Assembly (NCBI GenBank): GCA_017935745.1
Contig: JAGBGX010000002.1
Coordinates: forward strand, 124,001 to 188,000
Direction: 5' to 3'
DNA: 64,000 nt
Source: Treponema sp.
GTDB taxonomy: Bacteria; Spirochaetota; Spirochaetia; Treponematales; Treponemataceae
Shown here: positions 24,989-33,479 of the stretch, piece after piece
Layout of the letters: each line of letters opens with the position of its first letter
Numbering within the stretch: position 1 is the first letter of the stretch
The notes under the pieces: model-generated
The model's database searches: none
Seen by the model: only the letters and a program-made list of their open reading frames with translations
Told to the model about the DNA's origin: nothing
Made by a program: the position numbers and the translations under genes

Positions 24989-26114
24989 CGGTGCGCTGCC
25001 GCGAGAGTTCCGCCGTCTTCTCCTGAATTCCGCCTGATTTTTTTACTGCCCGGATCAGGATGTTTTTTGCTGTGCTTTCCAGGCTGATGAATTCCATGAC
25101 CTGCACATCGTACCCGTGCTGGGAGAGCAGTTCCGCCCTGACGGCATCAGTGGCCAGAGCCGCAAGCCGTTCCCGCAGAATTCCGAACTGCGCAATTGAT
25201 GCGAACGGACTTGTGCTGCCGAACTTCCGTTTTTCCAGCTGCGCGCTGATTTCATGCTGGCAGCAGGGAACTGAGAGAATTGCTTTTGCGTTTTTTCTGG
25301 CGGCATAGCTGAGCGCAAGGTCTGTCGCTGTGTCGCAGGCGTGAAGCGTGATTACAATGTCGGGATTTTTTTCATCTGAATAGCTTCCGATGTCCCCGGC
25401 TCTAAACGAAAGGTTTTTGTATCCGAGCTTTTTTGCAAGCTGCGTGCAGTTCTGTATGACATCTTCCTTTAAGTCGATCCCGGTGATATGAACTGGAATT
25501 TTTTTCAGCTCCTGGAAAAAATAGTACACGGCGAATGTGAGGTACGATTTTCCTGAGCCGAAGTCTACGATTGTGAGCGGCTCTGATTCTGTAAACGGCT
25601 TTCGGTTCAGCGACTCAACTGCGCCGGCAATGTCGTCAATATACTCAAGGAACCTGTTTATCTGGCGGAATTTTCCGTATTTCTGCGCGATGACAGTTCC
25701 TTCTTTTGTCATGACTCCAAGCTCAACGAGAAATGGCACCGGCTTTCCTTCCGGCAGGATATAGTTCTTTTTTCCGGCTGAAGGCTGAAGAAATTCCTCC
25801 TATTTTTTTACCGGCCGCCTGAGCGTCTTGATTTCTCCGCGCCTGTTCGCCATGACTGTCAGCTCTTCTGCTTCCGTCCGTATCACGCAGCTTTTGAATG
25901 TTGTTCCGGCATGAAGGCGGATAAACTGCGTGGCTTCTTCCTCTGTGAAATTTTTTTGAAATGCCTGCGTCTCCGTAAAAAATTCAGCCTGAAACGCATG
26001 CTGCTTTTTTGCCTGCGGAAGCGGATTTTTGCGGATTCTGGCTTTTTTATACGGACGGCCCAAAGCTTCCGTGCATGATGATGACGGCTTTGAAAACACT
26101 GCGCTTAAAACCAT
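24930..26114 (-). pseudogene. Class I SAM-dependent methyltransferase gene interrupted by one in-frame TAG
   Basis: Two open segments share one frame, 26114-25803 (104 residues) and 25799-24930 (289 residues), separated only by TAG at 25800-25802. Read through, they give a single protein of about 394 residues: an N-terminal part (FFTETQAFQKNFTEEEATQF), then after the stop KKNYILPEGKPVPFLVELGV, KYGKFRQINRFLEYIDDI, and the SAM-binding VDFGSGKSYLT with the late HACDTATDLAL. I recall the same order without interruption in this cytosolic methyltransferase family, so the stop is probably a nonsense mutation; readthrough or two polypeptides are less likely. GAGGAA follows the TAG, but no ATG is near. 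Other genes here end in TAG, so the code is standard. Confidence 0.75.
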
Positions 26115-26261
26115 GCGGAAAGTGTATCATGCTGCGGCTGAAAAAGTCCACTGCATTTTTTGTGCTGCTGCGCTTTTGCATCTCAAAATGTAAAGTGCGC
26201 GGGCTTTGTTTCCGAAAAACAGTAAGAGAGAGTTCGCCGCGGAGCATTGCAGGCCGTTCCT

Positions 26262-26684
26262 ATGAACAAAGAAGAATTGCGGAAATCAATTGAAGAAAAC
26301 TGTTCCTTTTCATTTTCCCGCTCGGGAGGAAAAGGCGGACAGAATGTGAACAAGGTGAATACAAAAGTCCATGTCTCAGTTCCGCTTGGAAAGATTTCAG
26401 GTCTTTCTGAAGCCGAGATGCAGCAGCTGATCTTGCGTCTGAAGTCTCATATAAACAGCAGGCTTGAAGTCTTTGCTGACGCGGAAGACTCGCGCTCTCA
26501 GGAACAGAACAGAACCAGTGCCGTGGAGCGGCTCATTGCAAAAATCATCTCTGCCTCACAGGTAAGAAAAAAGCGCAGGAAAACGCATCCGACAGCGGCC
26601 TCAAGGGAGCGGAGGCTCAAGTCCAAGAAACTGCGCTCTTCCTTGAAAAAGGAGCGCGGCTATTTTTCCGGAACAAAGCTTTAA
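26262..26684 (+). CDS. arfB: Peptidyl-tRNA hydrolase of the ArfB/YaeJ family
   Basis: 140 residues. The catalytic GGQ is at 25-27 in SRSGGKGGQNVNKVNTKV. The C-terminal tail is strongly basic (KKRRKTHPTAASRERRLKSKKLRSSLKKERG), as in ArfB, whose tail enters the empty mRNA channel of a stalled ribosome. It rescues non-stop ribosomes by hydrolysing peptidyl-tRNA. I chose the ATG at 26262; an in-frame TTG at 26247 would add five residues. The ribosome site is weak. It stands alone between two differently oriented genes. Confidence 0.9.
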   Translation: MNKEELRKSIEENCSFSFSRSGGKGGQNVNKVNTKVHVSVPLGKISGLSEAEMQQLILRLKSHINSRLEVFADAEDSRSQEQNRTSAVERLIAKIISASQVRKKRRKTHPTAASRERRLKSKKLRSSLKKERGYFSGTKL

Positions 26685-26720
26685 AGCCTGTGAAGCTCTG
26701 TTTTTTACTTCCGCTTTTTA

Positions 26721-26814
26721 TTGAAATTGGATGCGCTACGTGATAGTATAGTGAATTGGCTGATTTTCAGCCCTGATGCCGTTTGTGCGGGAATTTTCAA
26801 AAGAAATTTTGAAA
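26721..26814 (+). promoter_or_regulatory. Promoter and structured leader of thrA
   Basis: -35 TTGAAA (26721-26726), 17-nt spacer, -10 TAGTAT (26744-26749). The leader of about 95 nt holds two hairpins: GCTGA-TTT-TCAGC (26759-26771) and TTTCAAAA-GAAA-TTTTGAAA (26795-26814). No Thr/Ile-rich leader peptide and no terminator T run directly after a stem were found, so attenuation is only a possibility. Confidence 0.45.
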
Positions 26815-26851
26815 GCTCCTCATTCGATTTTTTTAGTGCAGAGGAATGTGT

Positions 26852-29344
26852 ATGCTTACTCTAAAGTTTGGCGGAACAAGCATGGGTTCTGCCCGCCGTA
26901 TTCTTGACAGCGTTGAAATCATGATTGGACGTGCAAAGACTGACCGCATAAGCGTTGTTGTGAGCGCTGTTGCCGGTGTTTCAAATACATTGCAGGAAAG
27001 CATCGACAAGTGCTGCTGCGGTGCAGGCGCATCTCCCTTTATAAGCGCGCTCCGTCAGGTTCACTCCGATATCTGCTCGGAAATAAAGTCGGCGCTTCCT
27101 GAATTTGCTGACGGCGCTGTGCTTGCAAAAATCGGGACGCTGCTTGCGGAGCTTGAAAAGCTTCTGTGCGGGCTTGAAACGTTCGGCGAATGCCCTGACA
27201 CGGTTCACTGCCGGATTATGGGAATGGGCGAGCTGATGTGCGCTCCGATTGTCGAAGCTGTTCTTCTTGCAAAAAAGCAGAGCGTCATTCTGCTTGACTC
27301 GCGGAAATTCATCTATACTTCCGGGAGCCAGAAGGAAGGCGAGCCTGACTATGCTCACTGTGCTGATGCGTTTGCCGATTACCGCGACGGCTCCGCTCCG
27401 CTTGCTCAGATTCTTCTTTTCCCGGGGTTTATCTGCTCATGGATTTCAGGAACGGGCGCGCGTCCTGTCATGGGGCTTTTAGGAAGAAACGGCTCTGACT
27501 TCAGCGCGGCGATTGTCGGCTCATGCCTGGGTGCTTCGCGGGTTGAATTCTGGACAGATGTGGACGGAATCTTTACAGCAGATCCGCGCGTTGTAAAGGA
27601 TGCGGTGCTTGTTGACGACATGAGCTATGAAGAGGCGATGGAGCTTTCTTTCTTCGGAAGCAAGGTGCTTCATCCCAAGACGCTTGCTCCGCTTGCCGCA
27701 AAAAAAATAGAGGCATGGAGTTTGAATTCCCATAATCCGTCCGCGCGGGGAACGAGGATTGCAAGCGGCCCGTTTGCAGGCTCTTCATCGTCAGGCCCGG
27801 TGCGCGGCATTTCGTGCCTGAAGGACTGCGCCATGATTTCAGTGAGCGGCTCGGGAATGAAGGGACGCAAGGGAATGGCGGCGCGGATTTTTTCAGCTGT
27901 CGGCAATGCAGGAATTTCAGTGCTTCTGATCACTCAGTCTTCTTCAGAGTACACCCTTTCGTTCTGCGTCAGAAAAGCCTTTGCAAATAATGTTCAGGAC
28001 ATTCTGAAAAATGAATTTTCACTTGAAATTTCCACACGGATTATAAACCCGGTGAAAGTTCAGGATGACTGCGCCATCGTCTCGATTATCGGGGACGCAA
28101 TGAAGGAAAAACGCGGCGTGGCAGGAACGTTCTTTGATTCCCTTGCAAGCCGCGACATCAATATTCTTGCCATTGCCCAAGGCTCGGGTGAGCGCTCGAT
28201 TTCCGCTGTTATCCGCTCGGAGGACGGCGACATGGCTGTGCGTGTTGTGCACCAATTTTTCTTCAATACTGTCCAGTCAATCCAGGTCTTTGCATTCGGC
28301 GCGGGAACAATCGGCGGAACAATGCTTGATCAGATTGCAAGCCAGCGCAGCATGCTTCTGGAGCAGGGCATTGATGTGCGCGTCATGGCGATTGCAAACA
28401 TTGACGGAATGATTTTTGACGCGGATGGAATCAGCCTTGACGGATGGCGGGAGCAGATCAGGCAGAACGGAAGAAAGACAAATCTTGATGAAATCCTTGC
28501 GTTTGTAAAGGAAACAAAGCCGCTCAATCCGATTTTTGTTGACTGCACTGCAAGCTATGACCTGCCAGAACGCTACCTTGACATTTTCCGTGCGGGCATG
28601 AGCATTGCGACTCCGAACAAGCGCGCGAATTCCATGACAATGGAATTTTACCGCAGGCTCCGCGAGACAGCAAACGAAATGCATGTGCGCTTTTTGTATG
28701 AGACGAACGTGGGCGCCGGGCTTCCGATTATTGACACGCTGCAAAACCTGTTTAAGTCAGGGGACAAGCTCACCGGCTTCAACGGAATTATGTCCGGCAG
28801 CCTCAGCTATATTTTTGGAAAGCTTGACGAAGGAAAGAAATTCAGCGAGGCCGTCCTTGAGGCAAAGCAGCTGCGGTACACGGAGCCTGATCCGCGCGAT
28901 GACTTGCGGGGAACTGATGTTGCACGCAAGGCGCTGATTATTGCCCGTGAAAGCGGCATGAACATCGAGCTTGAGGACATTGAGATGCGCTCCATTTTTC
29001 CTGAAGGATTTTCCCTTGAAGGCACTGCCGAAGAATTCCTTGCGCGCCTGCCGGAGCTTGACGGCTACTTCGGGGAAAAAATCGCATCGCTTAAAAAGGA
29101 AGGCAAGGTTCTCAGGATGGGAGCGAGCATCAGGGACGGAGCTGTTTCTGTTGGAATCCTGGAAGTCGGCCCGGAAGATCCGCTGTACGCAGTGAAAGGC
29201 GGGGAAAACGCGTTTGTTTTTCATACGGCGCGCTACACGCCGATTCCGCTCACAGTCCGCGGCTATGGAGCCGGAGCCGCAGTTACTGCTGCCGGAGTGT
29301 TTGGGGACATTCTGCGGACTGTCAGCTGGAACAGCCATAGCTGA
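26852..29344 (+). CDS. thrA: Bifunctional aspartate kinase / homoserine dehydrogenase
   Basis: 830 residues. The kinase half (about 1-300) begins LTLKFGGTSMGSARRI and has GLLGRNGSDFSAAI and WTDVDGIFTADPR. Central ACT regulatory domains (about 315-460) follow, then the homoserine dehydrogenase half with the Rossmann motif FGAGTIGGTMLDQI, NKRANSMTMEFYRRL and ETNVGAGLPIIDTL, ending in RGYGAGAAVTAAGVFGDI. It carries out two non-adjacent steps from aspartate to homoserine and is usually inhibited by threonine. The ATG at 26846 abuts GAGGA, so I use 26852, 6 nt from it. ThrH at 4156 may phosphorylate the product. Confidence 0.95.
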   Translation: MLTLKFGGTSMGSARRILDSVEIMIGRAKTDRISVVVSAVAGVSNTLQESIDKCCCGAGASPFISALRQVHSDICSEIKSALPEFADGAVLAKIGTLLAELEKLLCGLETFGECPDTVHCRIMGMGELMCAPIVEAVLLAKKQSVILLDSRKFIYTSGSQKEGEPDYAHCADAFADYRDGSAPLAQILLFPGFICSWISGTGARPVMGLLGRNGSDFSAAIVGSCLGASRVEFWTDVDGIFTADPRVVKDAVLVDDMSYEEAMELSFFGSKVLHPKTLAPLAAKKIEAWSLNSHNPSARGTRIASGPFAGSSSSGPVRGISCLKDCAMISVSGSGMKGRKGMAARIFSAVGNAGISVLLITQSSSEYTLSFCVRKAFANNVQDILKNEFSLEISTRIINPVKVQDDCAIVSIIGDAMKEKRGVAGTFFDSLASRDINILAIAQGSGERSISAVIRSEDGDMAVRVVHQFFFNTVQSIQVFAFGAGTIGGTMLDQIASQRSMLLEQGIDVRVMAIANIDGMIFDADGISLDGWREQIRQNGRKTNLDEILAFVKETKPLNPIFVDCTASYDLPERYLDIFRAGMSIATPNKRANSMTMEFYRRLRETANEMHVRFLYETNVGAGLPIIDTLQNLFKSGDKLTGFNGIMSGSLSYIFGKLDEGKKFSEAVLEAKQLRYTEPDPRDDLRGTDVARKALIIARESGMNIELEDIEMRSIFPEGFSLEGTAEEFLARLPELDGYFGEKIASLKKEGKVLRMGASIRDGAVSVGILEVGPEDPLYAVKGGENAFVFHTARYTPIPLTVRGYGAGAAVTAAGVFGDILRTVSWNSHS

Positions 29345-29429
29345 CAGTGCAGCCTGATGCGCCATGCAAGCCTGTGCTCTGCTTGCCCGGCTTTGTGCTG
29401 CGGCGTGCTTCTGCCGTTTTTTCTGGCGA

Positions 29430-29458
29430 TTGCGCAAATGAGAAAAAAACGGTAGAAT
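29430..29458 (+). promoter_or_regulatory. Promoter of the J-domain gene, leaderless geometry
   Basis: -35 TTGCGC (29430-29435), 17-nt spacer, -10 TAGAAT (29453-29458). The ATG at 29468 is 9 nt after the -10 and has no ribosome site. Confidence 0.65.
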
Positions 29459-29467
29459 GGCAGAAAA

Positions 29468-30223
29468 ATGAAAGACTGCTATGCAATTCTCGGCATCCAG
29501 AAAAATGCGACGGCCGCAGAAATCAGGCGCGCCTACAGAAAAAAAGCAAAGCTGCTTCATCCTGACATCACCGGTGAAGATTCGTCTGCGTTCAGGGAGC
29601 TTTTGTCTGCATACGAAACGCTGTCCGATATAAAGTCCCGCGAGCTTTTTGACGAGTCGTATTTTTTCAGGCAGTCTGGCTTCCGGCGTGAAAAGAAAGG
29701 AGAAACGTTCGACTACCGGAAATGGCTTTTGGAGCGTGCTGACGATGAAAGCCGCGCCAAGCTGATTTTCTTTGACTTGCTTCACCACAGCGAGGATCTT
29801 GCGGTTGCGGAATTCAAGCGGATGAACATGGAGCGTGTCGGATTCAGGCTTTCACGGTGGTTTGCGCGCGAGGACTTTATGGACTTCGGCTTTATCCTTG
29901 CGGAAGAGCTTGTGCTCCGGCAGGAATATTATGATGCCGTGATTCTGCTTGACCAGATAATTCAGATGGAATTTTCATTTGAGTACTTCAGGCTGTTTTT
30001 CCCGGAAGTGAAAAGCCTTGCCCGCCATGTGCTGCGGAACAATATAGAAGGCTCTGTGAGCGATGAGCTTGCAATAGACGCATGGGAGCGCGCGCTGGAG
30101 CTCCGGTTCGGAAATGATGACGATTCGTTTTTTTTGCACAAGATGGCGGATGCCTATGAGCGGATCGGAGACTCCCGGACTGCCGCCCTCTGCCGCAATG
30201 AGGCTGTGCGGCTTGTTTCTTAA
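29468..30223 (+). CDS. J-domain protein with a uncharacterised C-terminal helical region
   Basis: 251 residues. A J domain fills residues 1-66 with the HPD tripeptide at 31-33 (AKLLHPDITG) and FRELLSAYETLSD, enough to stimulate a DnaK ATPase. No G/F linker, zinc-finger region or DnaJ C-terminal domain follows. Instead there are about 180 mostly helical residues, possibly TPR-like at the end (SFFLHKMADAYERIGDSRTAAL). So it is not DnaJ itself but a specialised co-chaperone. map starts 18 nt downstream with its own ribosome site, probably in one transcript. Confidence 0.85.
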   Translation: MKDCYAILGIQKNATAAEIRRAYRKKAKLLHPDITGEDSSAFRELLSAYETLSDIKSRELFDESYFFRQSGFRREKKGETFDYRKWLLERADDESRAKLIFFDLLHHSEDLAVAEFKRMNMERVGFRLSRWFAREDFMDFGFILAEELVLRQEYYDAVILLDQIIQMEFSFEYFRLFFPEVKSLARHVLRNNIEGSVSDELAIDAWERALELRFGNDDDSFFLHKMADAYERIGDSRTAALCRNEAVRLVS

Positions 30224-30241
30224 GTCCAAAGGAGAACATAC

Positions 30242-31021
30242 ATGATACGGTTGAAGAATGAAGAGCAGATTGCCGGAATCAGGAAAAGCTGCCATCTGCT
30301 TGCAGATCTGTTTAATGAAATCATTCCGAAAATAAAGCCGGGGCTGAGCACAAAGGAAATTGACAGCTGGTGCGTGAATTTTGCCCGCAAGTTCGGAGCG
30401 TCACCTGCGTGGCCTCAGGAAGGATTTCCCGGCTGCGCCTGTGTCAGCATAAACAGCCAGGTGATTCACGGAGTTCCGTCAAAAAAGCGGATTGTGCATG
30501 ACGGAGACATCGTGTCGCTTGACATAGGGCTGAACTTGAACGGCTATATTTCCGACAGCACGCACACGGTTCTTGTGGGAGCAGTGCAGCCTGCGCACCA
30601 GAAGCTGTGCCGCGTCACCAGGGAAAGCCTTGCCGCCGGAATCGGAGCCTGCACGGCCGGAAACAGAATCAAGGATATTTCAAATGCTGTATACGATGTT
30701 GCTTTCAGGCAGAACGGCTACGGCGTTGTGTACGAGTACTGCGGCCATGGAGTGGGGCTTGAGGTTCATGAGGATCCGAGCGTCTGCAACTGTCCCGGCT
30801 CAGGGCCGAACCCGCGGATTCAGGCGGGAATGGTGCTTGCAATCGAGCCTATGATAAATGAAGGTACAGGCGATGTTGAAATTGAAGAAGGAAGCGAATG
30901 GACTGTAGTTACTGCTGACGGCTCGTGGAGCTGCCACGAGGAGCATACCGTTGCAGTTTTCCGCGACCATACAGAAATTCTTACAGACCTTGACTATAAC
31001 GGATGCAGCTGCCTGAAATAA
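30242..31021 (+). CDS. map: Methionine aminopeptidase, type I
   Basis: 259 residues. It removes the initiator methionine from new proteins. By alignment to the E. coli enzyme the five metal ligands are Asp94 (SLDIGL), Asp105 (ISDSTH), His169 (YCGHGVGLEVHEDP), Glu202 (AIEPMIN) and Glu234 (HEEHTVAVF). AAAGGAGA is about 9 nt before the ATG. It follows the J-domain gene closely and is followed by icd 65 nt later. Confidence 0.96.
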   Translation: MIRLKNEEQIAGIRKSCHLLADLFNEIIPKIKPGLSTKEIDSWCVNFARKFGASPAWPQEGFPGCACVSINSQVIHGVPSKKRIVHDGDIVSLDIGLNLNGYISDSTHTVLVGAVQPAHQKLCRVTRESLAAGIGACTAGNRIKDISNAVYDVAFRQNGYGVVYEYCGHGVGLEVHEDPSVCNCPGSGPNPRIQAGMVLAIEPMINEGTGDVEIEEGSEWTVVTADGSWSCHEEHTVAVFRDHTEILTDLDYNGCSCLK

Positions 31022-31086
31022 GGAATGGCAGAAAATCAATGAGATAGAAGCTGAAAAAATTGCATCGGCTTTTACCGGGAGATTTT

Positions 31087-32286
31087 ATGGAAAAAATCAA
31101 GATGAAAAACGCAGTCGCTGAGCTTGACGGCGACGAAATGACCCGTGTCCTCTGGAAGGTGATCAAGGAGCGGCTGCTTGAGCCGTTTGTCGAGCTGAAA
31201 ACCGAATACTTTGACCTTGGGCTGAAAAACCGTGATGAAACGGATGATAAGGTTACGTATGAAGCTGCCGAAGCGATTAAGCGGCTTGGAGTCGGAGTGA
31301 AGTGCGCCACAATCACTTCCAATGCCGCCCGCATGGAAGAGTACGGGCTCAAAAAGCTTTCTCCGTCACCGAACGGAATTCTCCGGGGCGAGCTTGATGG
31401 AACTGTTTTCCGCGCGCCGATTTTTGTCCGCAACATTCAGTGCGCTGTCTCTTCATGGAAAAAGCCGATTGTTCTCGGACGCCATGCCTACGGCGATGTG
31501 TACAAGAACTGCGAGATAAAGACGCCGTGCGCCGGAACAGCCGAGCTTCTGTTCACTGCCGAAGACGGAACTGAAATCCGCAGGACAATCCAGGTGATGA
31601 AAGGCCCGGGAATCATTCAGGGAATTCATAACACTGACAGTTCTATCCGAAGCTTTGCGCGCTGCTGCTTTACGTATGCGCTTGACAAGAAAATTGACGT
31701 GTGGTTCGGTGCAAAGGACACAATCAGCAAAGTGTACGACGGAAATTTCAAGGCGATTTTCAGCGAAGTGTACGAGGCTGAATTCAGGCAGCAGTTTGAA
31801 GCGGCAGGCATCGAGTATTTTTACACGCTGATTGATGATGCGGTGGCGCGGATTATGAAGTGCGGCGGCGGAATGCTGTGGGCATGCAAAAATTACGACG
31901 GAGATGTCATGAGCGACATGATTGCGTCCGCCTGCGGCAGCCTTGCCATGATGACATCTGTCCTTGTTTCTCCAAACGGTGAATTTGAATACGAGGCGAG
32001 CCATGGAACAGTTCAAAAGCATTACTACAAGTATCTCAAGGGCGAAAAAACGTCTACAAATCCTGTCGCGCTTATCTTTGCATGGACCGGCGCTCTTGCA
32101 AAGCGGGCGGAGCTTGACGGAACAGCCGATCTTGCAAGCTTTGCCCGGAAGCTGGAGTCGGCGACGCTCAGTGTCATAGAAGAAGGAACGATGACCGGGG
32201 ATCTTGCCCGCCTTGCAAATCCTCCTGCAAAAAAAATCGTTGACAGCTGGGAATTTATTGATGCCATTGCGGCCCGGCTTGCATAG
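31087..32286 (+). CDS. icd: Isocitrate dehydrogenase (NADP type, about 400 residues)
   Basis: 399 residues. The N-terminus ELDGDEMTRVLWKVIKERLL and SPNGILRGELDGTVFR, then ASHGTVQKHYYKYLKGEKTSTNPVALIF (in parts ASHGTVQKHY and STNPVALIFAW), place it in the eukaryotic-like homodimeric NADP-IDH subfamily rather than with E. coli Icd. It makes 2-oxoglutarate and NADPH for glutamate synthesis. The ATG at 31087 has CGGGAG 5 nt upstream; an in-frame TTG at 31060 has none. The gene ends 6 nt from the convergent murI. Confidence 0.95.
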   Translation: MEKIKMKNAVAELDGDEMTRVLWKVIKERLLEPFVELKTEYFDLGLKNRDETDDKVTYEAAEAIKRLGVGVKCATITSNAARMEEYGLKKLSPSPNGILRGELDGTVFRAPIFVRNIQCAVSSWKKPIVLGRHAYGDVYKNCEIKTPCAGTAELLFTAEDGTEIRRTIQVMKGPGIIQGIHNTDSSIRSFARCCFTYALDKKIDVWFGAKDTISKVYDGNFKAIFSEVYEAEFRQQFEAAGIEYFYTLIDDAVARIMKCGGGMLWACKNYDGDVMSDMIASACGSLAMMTSVLVSPNGEFEYEASHGTVQKHYYKYLKGEKTSTNPVALIFAWTGALAKRAELDGTADLASFARKLESATLSVIEEGTMTGDLARLANPPAKKIVDSWEFIDAIAARLA

Positions 32287-32292
32287 CAGGCT

Positions 32293-33156
32293 CTAGCGCA
32301 GAATTCCGCCGAACGGAATGCGGAAGCGGCGGCACAGAATTTCATATTCTGAGCGGTCGCTTTCTCCGTTCAGCTTTGTTACAAAGAAGCTCATGTCAGG
32401 CGGAAGATCTGCTGTGCGGATGCTTGCTGCGTGTACGCTTATAGGCTGTCCGTCAGCTTTTTCCCGCAGAATTTCCAGCGCGTGATTTGCAACTCCGTCC
32501 CGGCTGTCAACAACAAAGACTGTCTTTTTGCCTGAGCAGGAAAACACTTCCCGTATGTCTTTTTCAATATGAGTGAAGTGCGTGCAGCCGAGGATAATAG
32601 TGTCGCATTCTTTCTCTGAAAAAAAATCAGCTGAAGGCTTTACGGCATCCAGCCGCTCCTGCCGTGTTGCAGTGAACAGCCGGTGCTCAACAAAGCTGAT
32701 AAGCGCAGGATCTCCCCGGAAAAAAATGCGGCAGCCGCCCGCAAAATCAGCTGCAAGCTTCTTGCAGTACGGATGCGCAACAGTGGCATTTGTCGCAAGC
32801 AGCCCGATCCGTCCGTTCTGTGTGACTTTTGCGGCCAGCTTGATTGCAGGCACTGTTCCGACAATCGGAAGCTGCGGAAATCTTTTTCTGAGCTGGGCAA
32901 GCGATGTGACGCTGATTGTGTTGCAGGCGATTATAAGGGAGCGCGGGTTCCATTGGCGCATGATTCTTTCTATTGAATCTCCTGCGCATTCAGCCACCTG
33001 CTCAGGCGTTTTTTGCCCGTAGGGAAAGTGGCCTGTGTCTCCGAGGTAGACGCACCGTGAGCGCGGCGATTTTTCTTTTAGAGCCAGCATGTATGGAATT
33101 CCGCCGGTGCCGCTGTCCAAAAAGGCAAAGTCTATTGTTCCGTCCATGATGCTCAT
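32293..33156 (-). CDS. murI: Glutamate racemase
   Basis: 287 residues. It converts L- to D-glutamate for peptidoglycan. DSGTGGIPY is at 14-22. The two catalytic cysteines are Cys78 in ACNTIS and Cys191 in LGCTHF, which deprotonate from either side. The start overlaps the stop of the zinc-ribbon gene upstream (ATGA), so translation is coupled. Both are expressed from the minus-strand promoter at 33435-33463. Confidence 0.94.
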   Translation of the reverse strand: MSIMDGTIDFAFLDSGTGGIPYMLALKEKSPRSRCVYLGDTGHFPYGQKTPEQVAECAGDSIERIMRQWNPRSLIIACNTISVTSLAQLRKRFPQLPIVGTVPAIKLAAKVTQNGRIGLLATNATVAHPYCKKLAADFAGGCRIFFRGDPALISFVEHRLFTATRQERLDAVKPSADFFSEKECDTIILGCTHFTHIEKDIREVFSCSGKKTVFVVDSRDGVANHALEILREKADGQPISVHAASIRTADLPPDMSFFVTKLNGESDRSEYEILCRRFRIPFGGILR

Positions 33157-33428
33157 ACTGAAAAAAGAGCTTCAAAGGCTTTTTTTGCCTCTGCGCTTGA
33201 TTTGCCGATTCCGCCGGAAAAAGAGCGCTTCACTTTGAATTCGCTGCAAAAGTTCCGTCTCTCCTTGTCTGTCACCGGCTCTTCGATAGTTTCATGGCAG
33301 TCATACCGGCTTCCCGGCCTGTAGTAGCAGCAGTTTCTGCATGAATGCAAGTCTGCCTTGCATACCGGGCACTCGGAATCCCTCGTGACAAATTCATCTG
33401 TAATTTCCTGACCGCACTTCCAGCACAT
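33153..33428 (-). CDS. Small zinc-ribbon protein, function unknown
   Basis: 91 residues with nine cysteines: C2-x2-C5 and C20-x2-C23 form a zinc ribbon (MCWKCGQEI and SECPVC), followed by C30, C33, C34, C44 and C61 (HSCRNCCYY, RYDCHE, NFCSEF). The tail FSGGIGKSSAEAKKAFEALF is soluble. I cannot name a function; the strict cysteine pattern argues for a second metal site. It is coupled to murI. TAAGAT ends 6 nt before the ATG, without a Shine-Dalgarno, so it is a leaderless candidate. Confidence 0.8.
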   Translation of the reverse strand: MCWKCGQEITDEFVTRDSECPVCKADLHSCRNCCYYRPGSRYDCHETIEEPVTDKERRNFCSEFKVKRSFSGGIGKSSAEAKKAFEALFSV

Positions 33429-33434
33429 ACTTGC

Positions 33435-33463
33435 ATCTTACCTATTTGACTAAATGTTTTCAA
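33435..33463 (-). promoter_or_regulatory. Minus-strand promoter of the zinc-ribbon/murI pair (leaderless)
   Basis: -35 TTGAAA (plus 33458-33463), 17-nt spacer, -10 TAAGAT (plus 33435-33440), 6 nt to the ATG at 33428. It overlaps the plus-strand promoter 33446-33474. Confidence 0.75.
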
Positions 33464-33474
33464 TAGCGTACAGT
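33446..33474 (+). promoter_or_regulatory. Plus-strand promoter of the pentapeptide gene (leaderless)
   Basis: -35 TTGACT (33446-33451), 17-nt spacer, -10 TACAGT (33469-33474), 5 nt to the ATG at 33480, placing the transcription start at or beside the A of the start codon. Confidence 0.8.
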
Positions 33475-33479
33475 GAAGT

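Noticed and set aside
25800-25802. TAG read as pyrrolysine or another amino acid
   Set aside because: Several intact genes here end in TAG, no Pyl machinery is visible, and the position is in a variable linker, so a nonsense mutation is simpler.
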